A DNA stretch of 64,000 nucleotides, taken from CBDCZY01 sp965224745 (GTDB lineage Bacteria; Pseudomonadota; Gammaproteobacteria; Methylococcales; Methylomonadaceae). Positions 1 to 8,427 of the stretch are shown one piece after another. The notes below the pieces were generated by a model. That model was not told the origin of the DNA and did no database searches. It saw only the letters and a program-made list of their open reading frames with translations. The stretch is from NCBI GenBank assembly GCA_965224745.1, contig CBDCZY010000004.1, positions 310,001 to 374,000 on the forward strand, written 5' to 3'. A program made the position numbers and the translations under genes. Each line of letters begins with the position of its first letter. Positions within the stretch are counted from its first letter, which is position 1.

Positions 1-303
1 AATATCAGTATCTTAGTAAAAATATTTTCCCGTAACCGGGAGTTGGCACAGTGCCTGCAATCTATGAAATTGTAGCATTGTTAAAACCTACAAAAAAACT
101 CGAAAAGATTAAATCAAAATTATCAAAGAGAGTTAAAAGGATAATTGATTATAAATTTTCAACAGAATTTTCTCTTAATTATTGATCTATTTTGACGATG
201 ATTCGCACGCAGTCCTGACAGGTTTTTAATATTCTACAGCTGACATTTTACTTAATTGAGTTTGAATCTTAACTATTTATCTTATTTGTCTAGGAGAAAG
301 AAA
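1..303. other. Intergenic region, no gene seen
   Basis: AT-rich sequence with no convincing coding frame. A small hairpin, CCCG-TAAC-CGGG, lies near position 30. The Shine-Dalgarno for the first gene (AGGAGA, 292-297) is at the right end. No RNA gene or operator can be supported. Confidence 0.6.
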
Positions 304-966
304 ATGAATAATAAACTGATTTCTAAAAACATTGATAACCCAAGGTATTGTAATGCTATGGGCTTCATATTATTGATAACACTTATGGTATTGATCTATT
401 TAATGATATCACCAGCCCATGCTGATTCAAACAAACATGGCATAGGCAACTTCTTTGGCTTTGGAAAAACCGTGATTGAAGTGGATATTGTCGAAAACCC
501 CAGAAAGTTTTCATTCGATGAAACGCCGGTTTTTGAAGATGGTTCACCCGCGTATGGCGGTGAATTTGTCACCCAGGGGTTTATTTATCCAAAAGGAACA
601 CTGGAAATGGGTGAGGGTGTTGATGCTGAGGGTAATCCACAATTTCCCGGTTTAGTGATGGGTACCTGGTTTTGTCGAGGTTGGCATGTGGGAAATGGCG
701 CACGTACTGAAACGGGGCCAGTCGTTGTAACACATCAAATATTCAACTTTGGCGAAAAATTTGGTGCAAAAACAATTACTACGGATGGCGTTGAATTGGC
801 AGATATAGGCGAACCCGTCAAGCGTGCTATTACCGGTGGAACCGGTCGTTTTAAACGTGCCAAAGGAGAGCAAGTGCAAATACTGGAAGGATTGAATCAA
901 TTTGAAACGGAACAAGGGGCTTTGATTGGCGTTAAATTGCAAGTGAAATTAAAAGTTTATCGATAG
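304..966 (+). CDS. Secreted protein, allene-oxide-cyclase/dirigent barrel-like
   Basis: A 220-residue secreted protein of unproven function. An in-frame ATG exists upstream at 256, but the ATG at 304 has AGGAGA 7 bases ahead and is followed by a strong hydrophobic stretch (about residues 19-36) ending at an Ala-x-Ala-type signal peptidase site (SPAHA). The mature part is rich in beta-strand. Its C-terminal half contains GGTGRFKRAKGEQ, the kind of glycine-rich turn seen in allene oxide cyclase and dirigent barrels, and that is the only basis for the family suggestion. No catalytic residues can be assigned. It stands alone: the next gene is over 120 bp away across a palindromic repeat. It could equally be described as a hypothetical periplasmic protein. 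Confidence 0.7.
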   Translation: MNNKLISKNIDNPRYCNAMGFILLITLMVLIYLMISPAHADSNKHGIGNFFGFGKTVIEVDIVENPRKFSFDETPVFEDGSPAYGGEFVTQGFIYPKGTLEMGEGVDAEGNPQFPGLVMGTWFCRGWHVGNGARTETGPVVVTHQIFNFGEKFGAKTITTDGVELADIGEPVKRAITGGTGRFKRAKGEQVQILEGLNQFETEQGALIGVKLQVKLKVYR

Positions 967-977
967 CCTGCCTTATT

Positions 978-1069
978 GTTCCCATGCGTGTGGGAATTCA
1001 GCAAAGACGCTCCGCGTCTCGAAACGCAGGAGCGTTTCAATATGGGTTCCCACGCAGAGCGTGGGAACC
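978..1069. repeat. Dispersed palindromic (REP-like) element
   Basis: Three palindromic modules in a row: GTTCCCATGCGTGTGGGAA, then a GACGCTCCGCGTC / AACGCAGGAGCGTT region, then a perfect inverted repeat GGTTCCCACGC (1045-1055)-AGA-GCGTGGGAACC (1059-1069). Elements of this type are scattered in intergenic DNA of many gammaproteobacteria. A degenerate relative lies at 4708-4769. It is probably transcribed between two plus-strand genes and could fold as RNA. Confidence 0.75.
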
Positions 1070-1091
1070 ATGAAAATAACGGGAGAACAAG

Positions 1092-2045
1092 ATGACAAAA
1101 TATAGACAACAACTTCCACAATTAGGGAGCAGGGTATTTTTAACTGATGGTGGTATGGAAACCACATTGATTTTTCTTCAGGGTGTCGAGTTACCAGAAT
1201 TTGCTGCGATCACTTTAATGGATAATGCAGAAGGCGTGCAAATTGCAATGGAATACTATCAAAGCTATTTGCAAATGGCGCAGCGATATCAACGTGGGTT
1301 TATTTTAGAAAGCGTCACTTGGCGCGGCAGTTCTGACTGGGCTAAGCCGTTAGGCTATAGCACACAAAAACTGGAAGAACTAAACCGTTTGGCGATTCGG
1401 ATGCTGCATGATCTGCGTGCGCAATATGAAACCAGCGAAACCCCCATAGTTATCAGCGCTTGTATTGGTCCAAAAGGCGATGCTTATGATGCTTCTAAAG
1501 CTTTAACGGCAACCGCAGCACAACAGTATCATGGCGAACAAATCAGAATATTTCGCCAAGAAAATGCTGATCTGGTGACCGCTATGACTTTCGCCAGTGC
1601 CGATGAGGCCATAGGCATTACTCGTGCAGCACAGGCAGAAAATATGCCGGTTGTTATTTCCTTTACCGTGGAAACAGACGGATGCCTGCCCAGTGGACAG
1701 CCATTGGTTGACGCGATTAAGAAAGTTGATGATGCCACAGGTTCAGGTCCAGCGTATTTCATGATTAATTGCGCACATCCCAGCCATTTTATCGAGACTT
1801 TGCGAATCAATCACTCTTCTCTGGATCGTATTCGCGGAATTCGTGCCAATGCTTCCTGTAAAAGTCATGCCGAACTTGATGAGGCGACTGAACTGGATAG
1901 TGGTGATCCACATGATCTGGGACAGTGTTATCTGGAGCTACATCAAGTTTTGCCGCAACTCACGGTTATCGGGGGTTGTTGTGGAACTGATCGCAGACAT
2001 GTGGAAGCCATGGGCAAGGCATTGTTGACAGAGGAATCGGTTTGA
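1092..2045 (+). CDS. Homocysteine S-methyltransferase family protein
   Basis: A 317-residue, single-domain zinc-dependent homocysteine S-methyltransferase of the MmuM/BHMT type. Such enzymes make methionine from homocysteine using S-methylmethionine or another methyl donor. The three zinc-binding cysteines are visible: C227 in MINCAHPSHF and C296-C297 in the GGCCGTD motif near the C-terminus. The N-terminus (FLTDGGMETTLIF) is the family's first barrel strand. GGGAGAAC at 1081-1088 precedes the ATG. There is no cobalamin or folate domain, so this is not MetH. The methyl donor cannot be told from sequence. It is flanked by unrelated secreted-protein genes, with no evident operon. Confidence 0.9.
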   Translation: MTKYRQQLPQLGSRVFLTDGGMETTLIFLQGVELPEFAAITLMDNAEGVQIAMEYYQSYLQMAQRYQRGFILESVTWRGSSDWAKPLGYSTQKLEELNRLAIRMLHDLRAQYETSETPIVISACIGPKGDAYDASKALTATAAQQYHGEQIRIFRQENADLVTAMTFASADEAIGITRAAQAENMPVVISFTVETDGCLPSGQPLVDAIKKVDDATGSGPAYFMINCAHPSHFIETLRINHSSLDRIRGIRANASCKSHAELDEATELDSGDPHDLGQCYLELHQVLPQLTVIGGCCGTDRRHVEAMGKALLTEESV

Positions 2046-2163
2046 ACTGTACGAAGAACTTAACAATTCAAATTGGAGGTGCATATGTAAATTAATATCA
2101 AATTTTTAACGAACCTGAATCACTATTATAACTTTTTAACGATTTACTAAATAAGGAACTATT

Positions 2164-4569
2164 ATGAATACTTTATCAAACAAACAAATCATGTCTTTAT
2201 CTGAGGTTAATAACCTGATCCAGCAAACACCTACACTGCCACCAACCTTGAAGCCAGTGTTTGCAACCAGTAGGCAGACGTTTTTTTCAATGGTGATACT
2301 ACTCTCTGTATTTTGGGGCATCTATCCTAATGCGGCAAACGCAGAGGGCAATGTAAGTCAGTTTGATATTAATGATGTCATTGTAGAACAAAGTGCAGAT
2401 GGAACCATTAGAACACAAGATGTCGATGTTGACCCCGATGGCAATCGCTACGTTTTAGGCAACTTTGAAGGAAGTGTACTCTTTGGTGAAGGTGAAGGTA
2501 CGCAAGAACTCGTGGGAACGAAAGGCGATGTTTTTGTCGCCAAATATGATGCAGATAATAACCTGGTCTGGGTGCAGAAGTTTGATGTTTCTACTGACAG
2601 GGTATTACCTAGTAGCCAGCCTACAGGTGTTAAATTTGATGCTGATTTTGGCGGCAATGTGCATATCGCCGGTTCGTTTCTGGGTCGTCTGAATATTGGC
2701 TCTGAAAGTATGACCAGTGGAAATAATGCAGACGGTTTTGTGGCACAGCTTAACTCAGCAACAGGTGAGGTAAAGTGGGCTAACCAGATCTCAGGTAAAA
2801 ATTTAGTCGAAGTGGGTGATCTTAGTGCTGATGGTAATCTTGTTGTTACTGGTTCATTTAACGGTATTGCCGAATTCAATGGACAGTCTAATTCCAGGGA
2901 AACCTTACTTGGGTTATCTCCAGGGGACACAGATATGTATACCGTTCTATACGCCTTTGACGGCTCAATCAGCTTTGTGCTACAGGCTGGTGGTGATGGT
3001 GCAGAGGGAACGAGCGTCACTTTAAATTCCGGTGGTGTGATCACCGTTGCAGGCGATTTTTTTGGCACAATCCGCTTTCCGGATCGAACTGGTCAACAGG
3101 TAGAAGAGCTGACTAGCACCGGTAAAGCTGATGGATTTGTAGTGAGCTATACAAGGGGTGGTCAACGACGCTTTGTAAAACAAATTAGCAGCCCTGAATC
3201 CGTTTCCATAAGACAAGTTACCCACAAATTTATAGAAATATACATCGCTGGTAATTTTAAAGATCAGGTTACGATTGGGCCAAGGACACTGACCAGCCGG
3301 GGAGAAAGAGATATTTTTATTGCACAGTTAGGTTTTTTTCGGAACGGGTCGCTTGAGGACGTTATTCAAGTGGGCGGTAGTGAGTCGGATGTAATCCATA
3401 GTATCGATGCCGATAGAATCAATAAGTCCGCGGGTACTCTTTTTATCGCTGGTGAGTTTGATAGTCAAACATTGACCATGGGCAGTGGTAGTACTGCAAT
3501 TACGATAGAAAAACCCATTGCGAATGTATTCAACACCACATTCCTCGCGGGGATTACAACGGCTCAAGGTAAAATTGAACCATCGTTTGGACAGGCAGTG
3601 GAGGGAAAATTCTTTTCCCGCGGTCTAACAACAGACGCCAATGGTACAAATTTATTCTTTCCTGGCAGCAATAAAACTGCTGTCATTTTTGGTGAGGGTA
3701 ATCGCAGGATTGAAATACCTGCACCCAGAAACGGATCTGCAATGGCTGTTGCCCACTTCACTCCAGCAATGGGTGATGATAATGGTGATGATAACAAGAA
3801 CGTGTTCTATGCTAGTTCTAGTTCAAGTGGCACTGTCGATGGTATCAAATTCAATGATGAAGACGTGTTGCTTTTTAGCGCAGCGAGAAAACGTTGGGCA
3901 ATGGTCATTGATGGTTCGGATATTGGGCTTGGACCGGTCGATATTGATGCTTTCCATTTACGTTCTGATGGCACTATGTTGTTGAGTATTAATAAAGCCA
4001 TTTCACTACCAGGTGTGGGTGAGGTTGACGATTCAGACATCTTGCTTTTTATACCAGAACAATTGGGTGCCGACACCAGCGGCTCTTTGGAAATATTCCT
4101 GCGAGGAGCTGATGTTGGATTAACCACAAATGGTGAAGATATAGATGCCATTACGTCTGATACTGAGGGTCAGTTGGTTATTAGTACTCTGGGTTCAGCT
4201 AAAGTACCTAGCGCTAATGGTACGCTTTCAGTGAAAGATGAAGATCTGATGGTACGCAATGGTGACGTTTGGGATCTGCTCTTTGATGGCTCGGATATTG
4301 GTCTTACCAATAGTTCGGAAGATATTAAGGGTGTTGCCATAGATGCCAACAACTTTACCTTCACCACCTTAGGATTATATGAGATCGTTGGTCTAAGTGG
4401 CGCTGCTGATGACTTCATTAACTGTGATGTCATAAGTACTGGTAACGATACGCGTTTGAACGAATGTACCATTCTGTTCGATAGCGGAGCTAACGGTATG
4501 GCGAACGAATCCATCGATGCTATCTCTATTGATCGTTCGGGTATCGAAAGCATCGTACCGTTGAACTGA
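2164..4569 (+). CDS. Large secreted beta-propeller-like (SBBP-type repeat) protein
   Basis: An 801-residue exported protein. After an extended N-terminus, a hydrophobic segment (about residues 41-54) ends in NAANAEG, a plausible signal peptide site. The N-terminal half has repeats of about 50 residues with the pattern DxDGNRYVLGNFxG / DADFGGNVHIAGSFLG / SADGNLVVTGSFNG / GGVITVAGDFFG, as in SBBP beta-propeller repeats. The C-terminal half has a second repeat type with (I/L)DGSDIGL, GADVGLTTNGEDIDAI and DILLF blocks. No C-terminal sorting signal or transmembrane anchor is evident. AAGGAAC lies just before the ATG. Function is unknown; such propellers are usually surface or periplasmic binding scaffolds. 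It appears monocistronic. Confidence 0.75.
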   Translation: MNTLSNKQIMSLSEVNNLIQQTPTLPPTLKPVFATSRQTFFSMVILLSVFWGIYPNAANAEGNVSQFDINDVIVEQSADGTIRTQDVDVDPDGNRYVLGNFEGSVLFGEGEGTQELVGTKGDVFVAKYDADNNLVWVQKFDVSTDRVLPSSQPTGVKFDADFGGNVHIAGSFLGRLNIGSESMTSGNNADGFVAQLNSATGEVKWANQISGKNLVEVGDLSADGNLVVTGSFNGIAEFNGQSNSRETLLGLSPGDTDMYTVLYAFDGSISFVLQAGGDGAEGTSVTLNSGGVITVAGDFFGTIRFPDRTGQQVEELTSTGKADGFVVSYTRGGQRRFVKQISSPESVSIRQVTHKFIEIYIAGNFKDQVTIGPRTLTSRGERDIFIAQLGFFRNGSLEDVIQVGGSESDVIHSIDADRINKSAGTLFIAGEFDSQTLTMGSGSTAITIEKPIANVFNTTFLAGITTAQGKIEPSFGQAVEGKFFSRGLTTDANGTNLFFPGSNKTAVIFGEGNRRIEIPAPRNGSAMAVAHFTPAMGDDNGDDNKNVFYASSSSSGTVDGIKFNDEDVLLFSAARKRWAMVIDGSDIGLGPVDIDAFHLRSDGTMLLSINKAISLPGVGEVDDSDILLFIPEQLGADTSGSLEIFLRGADVGLTTNGEDIDAITSDTEGQLVISTLGSAKVPSANGTLSVKDEDLMVRNGDVWDLLFDGSDIGLTNSSEDIKGVAIDANNFTFTTLGLYEIVGLSGAADDFINCDVISTGNDTRLNECTILFDSGANGMANESIDAISIDRSGIESIVPLN

Positions 4570-4707
4570 TAACTACGTAAAACAATCTCGTAAAATCCTG
4601 AAAACCAGGGAATTCAGGGGCATGATACCGAATTCAGAATAGTAATCCTGAATATTTTAAAAAGTATTATGTCCCTGAAAATTTTTTGGGTAGTGGATAA
4701 TTCCTAC

Positions 4708-4769
4708 GGTCTCCGTGGAAATTCATGCAAGGAAGCTCTGCGTCTTGTGACCCAGAGCATAGGAACGAC
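4708..4769. repeat. Degenerate copy of the dispersed palindromic element
   Basis: Read on the minus strand, this stretch (GTTCCTATGCTCTGGG, ACGCAGAGCTTCC, CATGAATTTCCACGGAG) resembles a decayed version of the 978-1069 element. It is the only structure I can recognise in the 241-bp gap 4570-4810. Just to the left are short inverted copies of GAATTCAG. Confidence 0.45.
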
Positions 4770-4810
4770 TATAATTTGATCGCCAATTATGATTGGTGTT
4801 AGGAAAAATC

Positions 4811-5401
4811 ATGCAAATTCGAAATTATACGCCTGAGCGTACCAAAGAAACAGTGGAACTGTTTTATAGTTCAGTGCATGCAATCGACTCGACAATATAC
4901 TCTGACAAGCAGAAACAAGCGTGGGCACCAATACCACCTGATTATGATCAGTGGCGTTTAAGACTCGCTAGAAACAAAACTTATCTGGCTATTATTAATC
5001 ACAAAATGGCTGGTTTTGTAGTGCTGGAACTCAATGGACATATTGATTGCATCTATACGCATCCAGAGCACGAAGGCAAAGGGGTGGCTTGTTTACTTTA
5101 TAGCAATGTAGAAATTTTTGCTAAAGCACGAAATATGGAAGGACTCTCTATTAAGGCTTCAATTGTCGCTAAACCTTTTTTTGAACGCAGAGGATTTGTA
5201 GTGCAGCATAAGAATAGAGTAGAAAAATCTGGGCAGATTTTAACCAATTTCAGCATGGAAAAACTATTAGATAGCGCCCTAAGTCTCAGTGGTAATTCAT
5301 ATAAGGATGCCGTAACGCAGAGTATTGTTAATGGTATCCCCATGCAGAGTTTTGGAACAATAAGTTTCGAAGAAAGATGCCCCAGCACACACTCAGAGTA
5401 G
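4811..5401 (+). CDS. GNAT-family N-acetyltransferase
   Basis: A 196-residue GNAT acetyltransferase that should transfer the acetyl group of acetyl-CoA to an unidentified amine. The acetyl-CoA-binding motif A is seen as YTHPEHEGKGVACLL (Q/RxxGxG/A pattern as HEGKGVA), followed by the FFERRGFV strand typical of the fold's C-terminal half. An ATG 18 bp upstream (4793) is also in frame, but 4811 has the better ribosome site (TTAGGAAAAATC). The 3' end overlaps the next GNAT gene by 25 bp in another frame, so the two are probably co-transcribed. Substrate unknown. Confidence 0.8.
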   Translation: MQIRNYTPERTKETVELFYSSVHAIDSTIYSDKQKQAWAPIPPDYDQWRLRLARNKTYLAIINHKMAGFVVLELNGHIDCIYTHPEHEGKGVACLLYSNVEIFAKARNMEGLSIKASIVAKPFFERRGFVVQHKNRVEKSGQILTNFSMEKLLDSALSLSGNSYKDAVTQSIVNGIPMQSFGTISFEERCPSTHSE

Positions 5402-5880
5402 CCACAATTAGCGATACACAAGCTGTCACTGAATTACTTCATGCATCGTACCCGAAGCTAATGCAGTCTGCGTATGATGCATCGGTGTTATCAGCAACAT
5501 TACCTGCAATGACGCAGGCGAATCCCGTACTGCTGGCATCAAAATCCTTCTACCTTGCAGAAACTGAAGAAGGTCTGGTTGTGGGCTGTGGTGGCTGGTC
5601 GCATGAACGACCTGGCAAAACATGTGTTGAGCAAGGGTTAGCACATCTTCGCCATTGTGCAACACATCCAGATTGGCTCGGAAGAGGTATTGGGCGTTCA
5701 ATTTATCAACTTTGTGAAAATCAGGCACGTACAGCCGGTGTTAACCAATTTGAATGCTACTCCAGCCTTAACGCTGAATTATTTTATACGGCTTTGGGTT
5801 TTAATGTGATTGAGAGAATGAATATTTACGTAAGGATAGATCAGACGATTCCAACTGTTCTGATGAGACGCAGACTTTGA
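5377..5880 (+). CDS. GNAT-family N-acetyltransferase
   Basis: A 167-residue single-domain GNAT. Motif A is HPDWLGRGIGRSIYQLC, with the R/QxxGxG/A core LGRGIGR. The downstream FYTALGFNVIERM block is the usual beta-5/beta-6 region. It begins inside the end of the preceding GNAT gene (25-bp overlap). Like its neighbour it appears cytoplasmic and has no transmembrane segment. The acetyl acceptor is not recognisable. Confidence 0.8.
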   Translation: MPQHTLRVATISDTQAVTELLHASYPKLMQSAYDASVLSATLPAMTQANPVLLASKSFYLAETEEGLVVGCGGWSHERPGKTCVEQGLAHLRHCATHPDWLGRGIGRSIYQLCENQARTAGVNQFECYSSLNAELFYTALGFNVIERMNIYVRIDQTIPTVLMRRRL

Positions 5881-5994
5881 ATAAAGGAGTTCGTGATATG
5901 CCATTACTTACTGTTAAATGAGTTGTGTCTTTAATTTCAATGCACATAATTTAAACCTCATGCATTCTGTTATTGCTATAAACAAGGACAAAAA

Positions 5995-6396
5995 ATGACT
6001 AAAACAACTCAAACATACTGGAACCCTTTAAAACCAGAATACAAAGATCAATGGCAACCGATTGAGGGTATGGAAGATCTTGCAGAAGAGTTAACACTGA
6101 GCATTGATGATGAGACAGGTGAATACACGCGCTTAACCCGGTTTCAACCTGGTGCTGATACAACATCGTTCGGCTCAAAAAGCCATGAGTATCCTGAAGA
6201 AATTTTTGTCGTCATTGGTCGTCTATATGACCAGGCTTTTGATATGTGGTTAGAAACAGGGCACTATGCAAGCAGACCGCCCGGAGAGGTGCACGGCCCT
6301 TTTAAAACAGAGGACGGCTGTGTGGTGCTTGAGGTTTCTTTTCCTGATAAAGTTTTACTCTGTAAAACAAGCAATAGTAGAAAAAATGAAAATTGA
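5995..6396 (+). CDS. Cupin-domain protein
   Basis: A 133-residue single-domain cupin. The core shows the cupin spacing: FGSKSHEYPEEIFVVIGRLYD (first motif, with H and E as likely metal ligands) and, about 20 residues on, PPGEVHGPFKTEDGCVVLEV (second motif with His). Small cupins of this ChrR-like type bind a divalent metal and may act as enzymes or sensors; which applies here is not clear. AACAAGGACAAAA precedes the ATG. The stop codon lies 11 bp inside the next gene, suggesting coupled translation. Confidence 0.75.
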   Translation: MTKTTQTYWNPLKPEYKDQWQPIEGMEDLAEELTLSIDDETGEYTRLTRFQPGADTTSFGSKSHEYPEEIFVVIGRLYDQAFDMWLETGHYASRPPGEVHGPFKTEDGCVVLEVSFPDKVLLCKTSNSRKNEN

Positions 6397-6739
6397 TGAA
6401 AATGCATTCGCAAAGGAATGGTTAGAATCATGGAACTCCCATGATTTAGACAGAATTCTATCGCATTACTCTGACGATTTTGAAATTACCACGCCAATGA
6501 TAAAACTTGCATTGGGAGTTGATACCGGTACATTGTCGGGGAAACGAAATGTAAGGGAATATTGGGCTGTAGCATTGAAGAACATGCCAAGTTTACACTT
6601 TGAATTAAAGGAAGTAACAACCAGTGTAAATTCCATTGCATTGTATTACAAATCTGTCATGGGAAAAATGGCTATTGAGGTTATGTTTTTTGATGGTGGG
6701 GGTAAAGTCAATAAGGTTATTGCCCATTATACGAATTAA
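6386..6739 (+). CDS. SnoaL/NTF2-like fold protein
   Basis: A 117-residue NTF2-like (SnoaL) protein. The N-terminus FAKEWLESWNSHDLDRILSHYSDDFEITTP is the standard first helix and strand of the family, followed by a TLSGKRNVREYW block. The frame is open upstream to about 6266, but those codons overlap the cupin gene, so the ATG at 6386 (11-bp overlap) is preferred. The stop (TAA 6737-6739) shares one base with the next start (TAATG). Ligand or reaction unknown; such proteins are small cone-shaped binding scaffolds or isomerases. Confidence 0.75.
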   Translation: MKIDENAFAKEWLESWNSHDLDRILSHYSDDFEITTPMIKLALGVDTGTLSGKRNVREYWAVALKNMPSLHFELKEVTTSVNSIALYYKSVMGKMAIEVMFFDGGGKVNKVIAHYTN

Positions 6740-7200
6740 TGCTGAAACAATTTCTGCCCATGATTGAAGAAGTGACAGACAAAAATATCGAAGAAATATT
6801 GCCTCTTATCAAGGAATACCAGATATTTTATGGTGTAGATGAACTTGATGATAAGAAAAATATGTTCTTCTTTTCTCAGTTCACAAAAGACCATGAAAAC
6901 GGTATTCTTCATTTATATCGAATTGACCAAAAAGCAATTGGTTTCACTACGATTTACAAGGGTTTTTCAAGTACAAGAGCAGAATCAATCGCTATATTAA
7001 ATGACTTGTATGTTCAACCAGCTTATAGAGGAAATGGCTACGGCAAAGAGTTGCTAAATCATGCCTTGGATACAGCAAAAGCAATGGGATTTTCTCGATT
7101 GCAATGGCTAACAGAAGAAGATAATCAAACCGCTCAAAAGCTTTATAATAATCTTGGCACTAAAAAAAGTCCGTGGATATTTTATGCAAAAGAAACCTAA
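6739..7200 (+). CDS. GNAT-family N-acetyltransferase
   Basis: A 153-residue GNAT with a clear motif A, LYVQPAYRGNGYGKELLNHA (RGNGYG acetyl-CoA pyrophosphate loop), and the C-terminal LYNNLG block. It starts on TAATG shared with the preceding stop; an alternative ATG at 6760 would remove 7 residues. It is followed after 3 bp by the C39-like gene at 7204, so 5995-7617 reads as one transcription unit. Substrate unknown. Confidence 0.8.
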   Translation: MLKQFLPMIEEVTDKNIEEILPLIKEYQIFYGVDELDDKKNMFFFSQFTKDHENGILHLYRIDQKAIGFTTIYKGFSSTRAESIAILNDLYVQPAYRGNGYGKELLNHALDTAKAMGFSRLQWLTEEDNQTAQKLYNNLGTKKSPWIFYAKET

Positions 7201-7203
7201 AGT

Positions 7204-7617
7204 ATGACCGTAATTATCCAGGAAGAAGTAACCGGTTGTGGCCTTGCATCAGTAGCGAACATTATTCAAAGCCCATATGCCGTAGTAAAAGCCAAGGCTA
7301 ATAGTATGGGTATCTTTGCTGATGACGATAAACTTTACTCGGATACTCAATATGTTCGTATCTTGCTTAAAGAATATGGTGTTCAGGTTTCAAGCAATGA
7401 AATACCGTTTAATTCATGGGAAACGTTACCGGATATGGCTTTGTTAGCCATTAAGTACCATGAGGAAAAGGGTAGTTCTTTCTGGCATTGGGTTGTGTTT
7501 AAACGAGAGCACGGAATTTCTGTTGTGCTTGATTCCGCAGCTTATTTAGAAGAAAACAAAAGAACAGATTTTCAAGATATTAAGCCAGAATGGTTTATAG
7601 AAATACCAAAAATTTAA
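7204..7617 (+). CDS. C39-like cysteine peptidase domain protein
   Basis: A 137-residue protein consisting only of a papain-like C39-type domain. The N-terminal EEVTGCGLASVANI carries the presumed nucleophile C12. H95 (SSFWHWVVFK) and D110 (VVLDSA) follow in the C-H-D order of the family. There is no signal peptide and no transporter part, so it is probably cytoplasmic, unlike the two other C39 proteins of this window (26754-28913 and 54948-55667). Such stand-alone domains can be peptidases or inactive binding modules. It is the last gene of the small-enzyme run. Confidence 0.65.
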   Translation: MTVIIQEEVTGCGLASVANIIQSPYAVVKAKANSMGIFADDDKLYSDTQYVRILLKEYGVQVSSNEIPFNSWETLPDMALLAIKYHEEKGSSFWHWVVFKREHGISVVLDSAAYLEENKRTDFQDIKPEWFIEIPKI

Positions 7618-7927
7618 CTAATTTAATAAGTTTATTCTAAGTCTTCAGTTGAAGTCAGTCGAGAATTAACACAGAAAAATCCCTGTGCTTCTTATTCTCA
7701 AGTTGTTCTTGCTGAACAAAACGAAACTCGCCATTTAATTGAAGAAGTGCTTTTACTTCATGGGCGCTTAGACGTATTGGTAGTGACGAAAAAGTTACCA
7801 ACGTTTGTTGCGAGCTCATAATTAACCAGCGAGAGCGAGGTTTTGATTGTAAATGGCGGTTTAAATCTCACGTGGCGGCGTAAAACCAACGGATTCTAAT
7901 CTGCATTCGTCAGGGTTAATCTATATT
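7618..7927. other. Intergenic region with nested inverted repeats
   Basis: No gene seen. The region holds a long-range inverted repeat (CGCCATTTA near 7730 and TAAATGGCG near 7852) enclosing smaller hairpins (GAAGT...ACTTC near 7744; TTGGTA...TACCAA near 7777-7802). It separates convergent genes, so part may serve transcription termination. I considered an integron attC site but could not match the core-site pattern. Confidence 0.45.
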
Positions 7928-8320
7928 TTAACCGCCAATTTGTAACAGCCAACCGTCTGTACCCTGGCATGTGGCAGAACTTTTTGCACTGATGCTAACT
8001 CTGGCAAAACCGTCAGTGATAGAACTGGGTAGTTTTCCCGTAACAATAAATGTCCCATTCTTTTTGGGTTTGGAGGTAACCGGAACTTTTTCACCTTTTG
8101 CAGTGACTTGAAGCGTTTTGATTTGAGTGGATTTTGATGCTGTGAATGAAAATTCAGAACCTGGGGTAACCACTGATTTTGCTGGTGGTGTCATGTTTGT
8201 GAAAGTCGGTTTAGGGCAACTGCTGGTAGCACTACCACTACCATAGGCCAGTGACAGTTGCGGTATAACGACGAAAAGGGCAGATACTAAAAGCAACAAG
8301 TGTAGTTTTTGAAAATACAT
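7928..8320 (-). CDS. Small secreted protein
   Basis: A 130-residue secreted protein with a clear signal peptide (MYFQKLHLLLLVSALF... ending near LSLAYG) and a very good ribosome site (AGGAGG upstream of the ATG on the minus strand). The mature part has two cysteines (CPKPTF and ATCQG) that could form one disulphide, and a beta-rich Ser/Thr/Lys composition resembling a single Ig-like domain. No family is recognised. It lies downstream of fadE on the same strand with a 107-bp gap and its own ribosome site, so co-transcription is uncertain. Confidence 0.7.
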   Translation of the reverse strand: MYFQKLHLLLLVSALFVVIPQLSLAYGSGSATSSCPKPTFTNMTPPAKSVVTPGSEFSFTASKSTQIKTLQVTAKGEKVPVTSKPKKNGTFIVTGKLPSSITDGFARVSISAKSSATCQGTDGWLLQIGG

Positions 8321-8427
8321 TTAACTCCTCCTATTATTACTGGGTAAACGCCTTGTTAATTATTCTCCTTGTCTGTCTATTATTCCCTGTTCAAGGCTGC
8401 CATGGGTCTTACAATAACACCGGTATT

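Noticed and set aside
7618..7927. Integron attC site
   Set aside because: Nested inverted repeats exist, but the paired core sites of attC could not be matched and no integrase is in the window.
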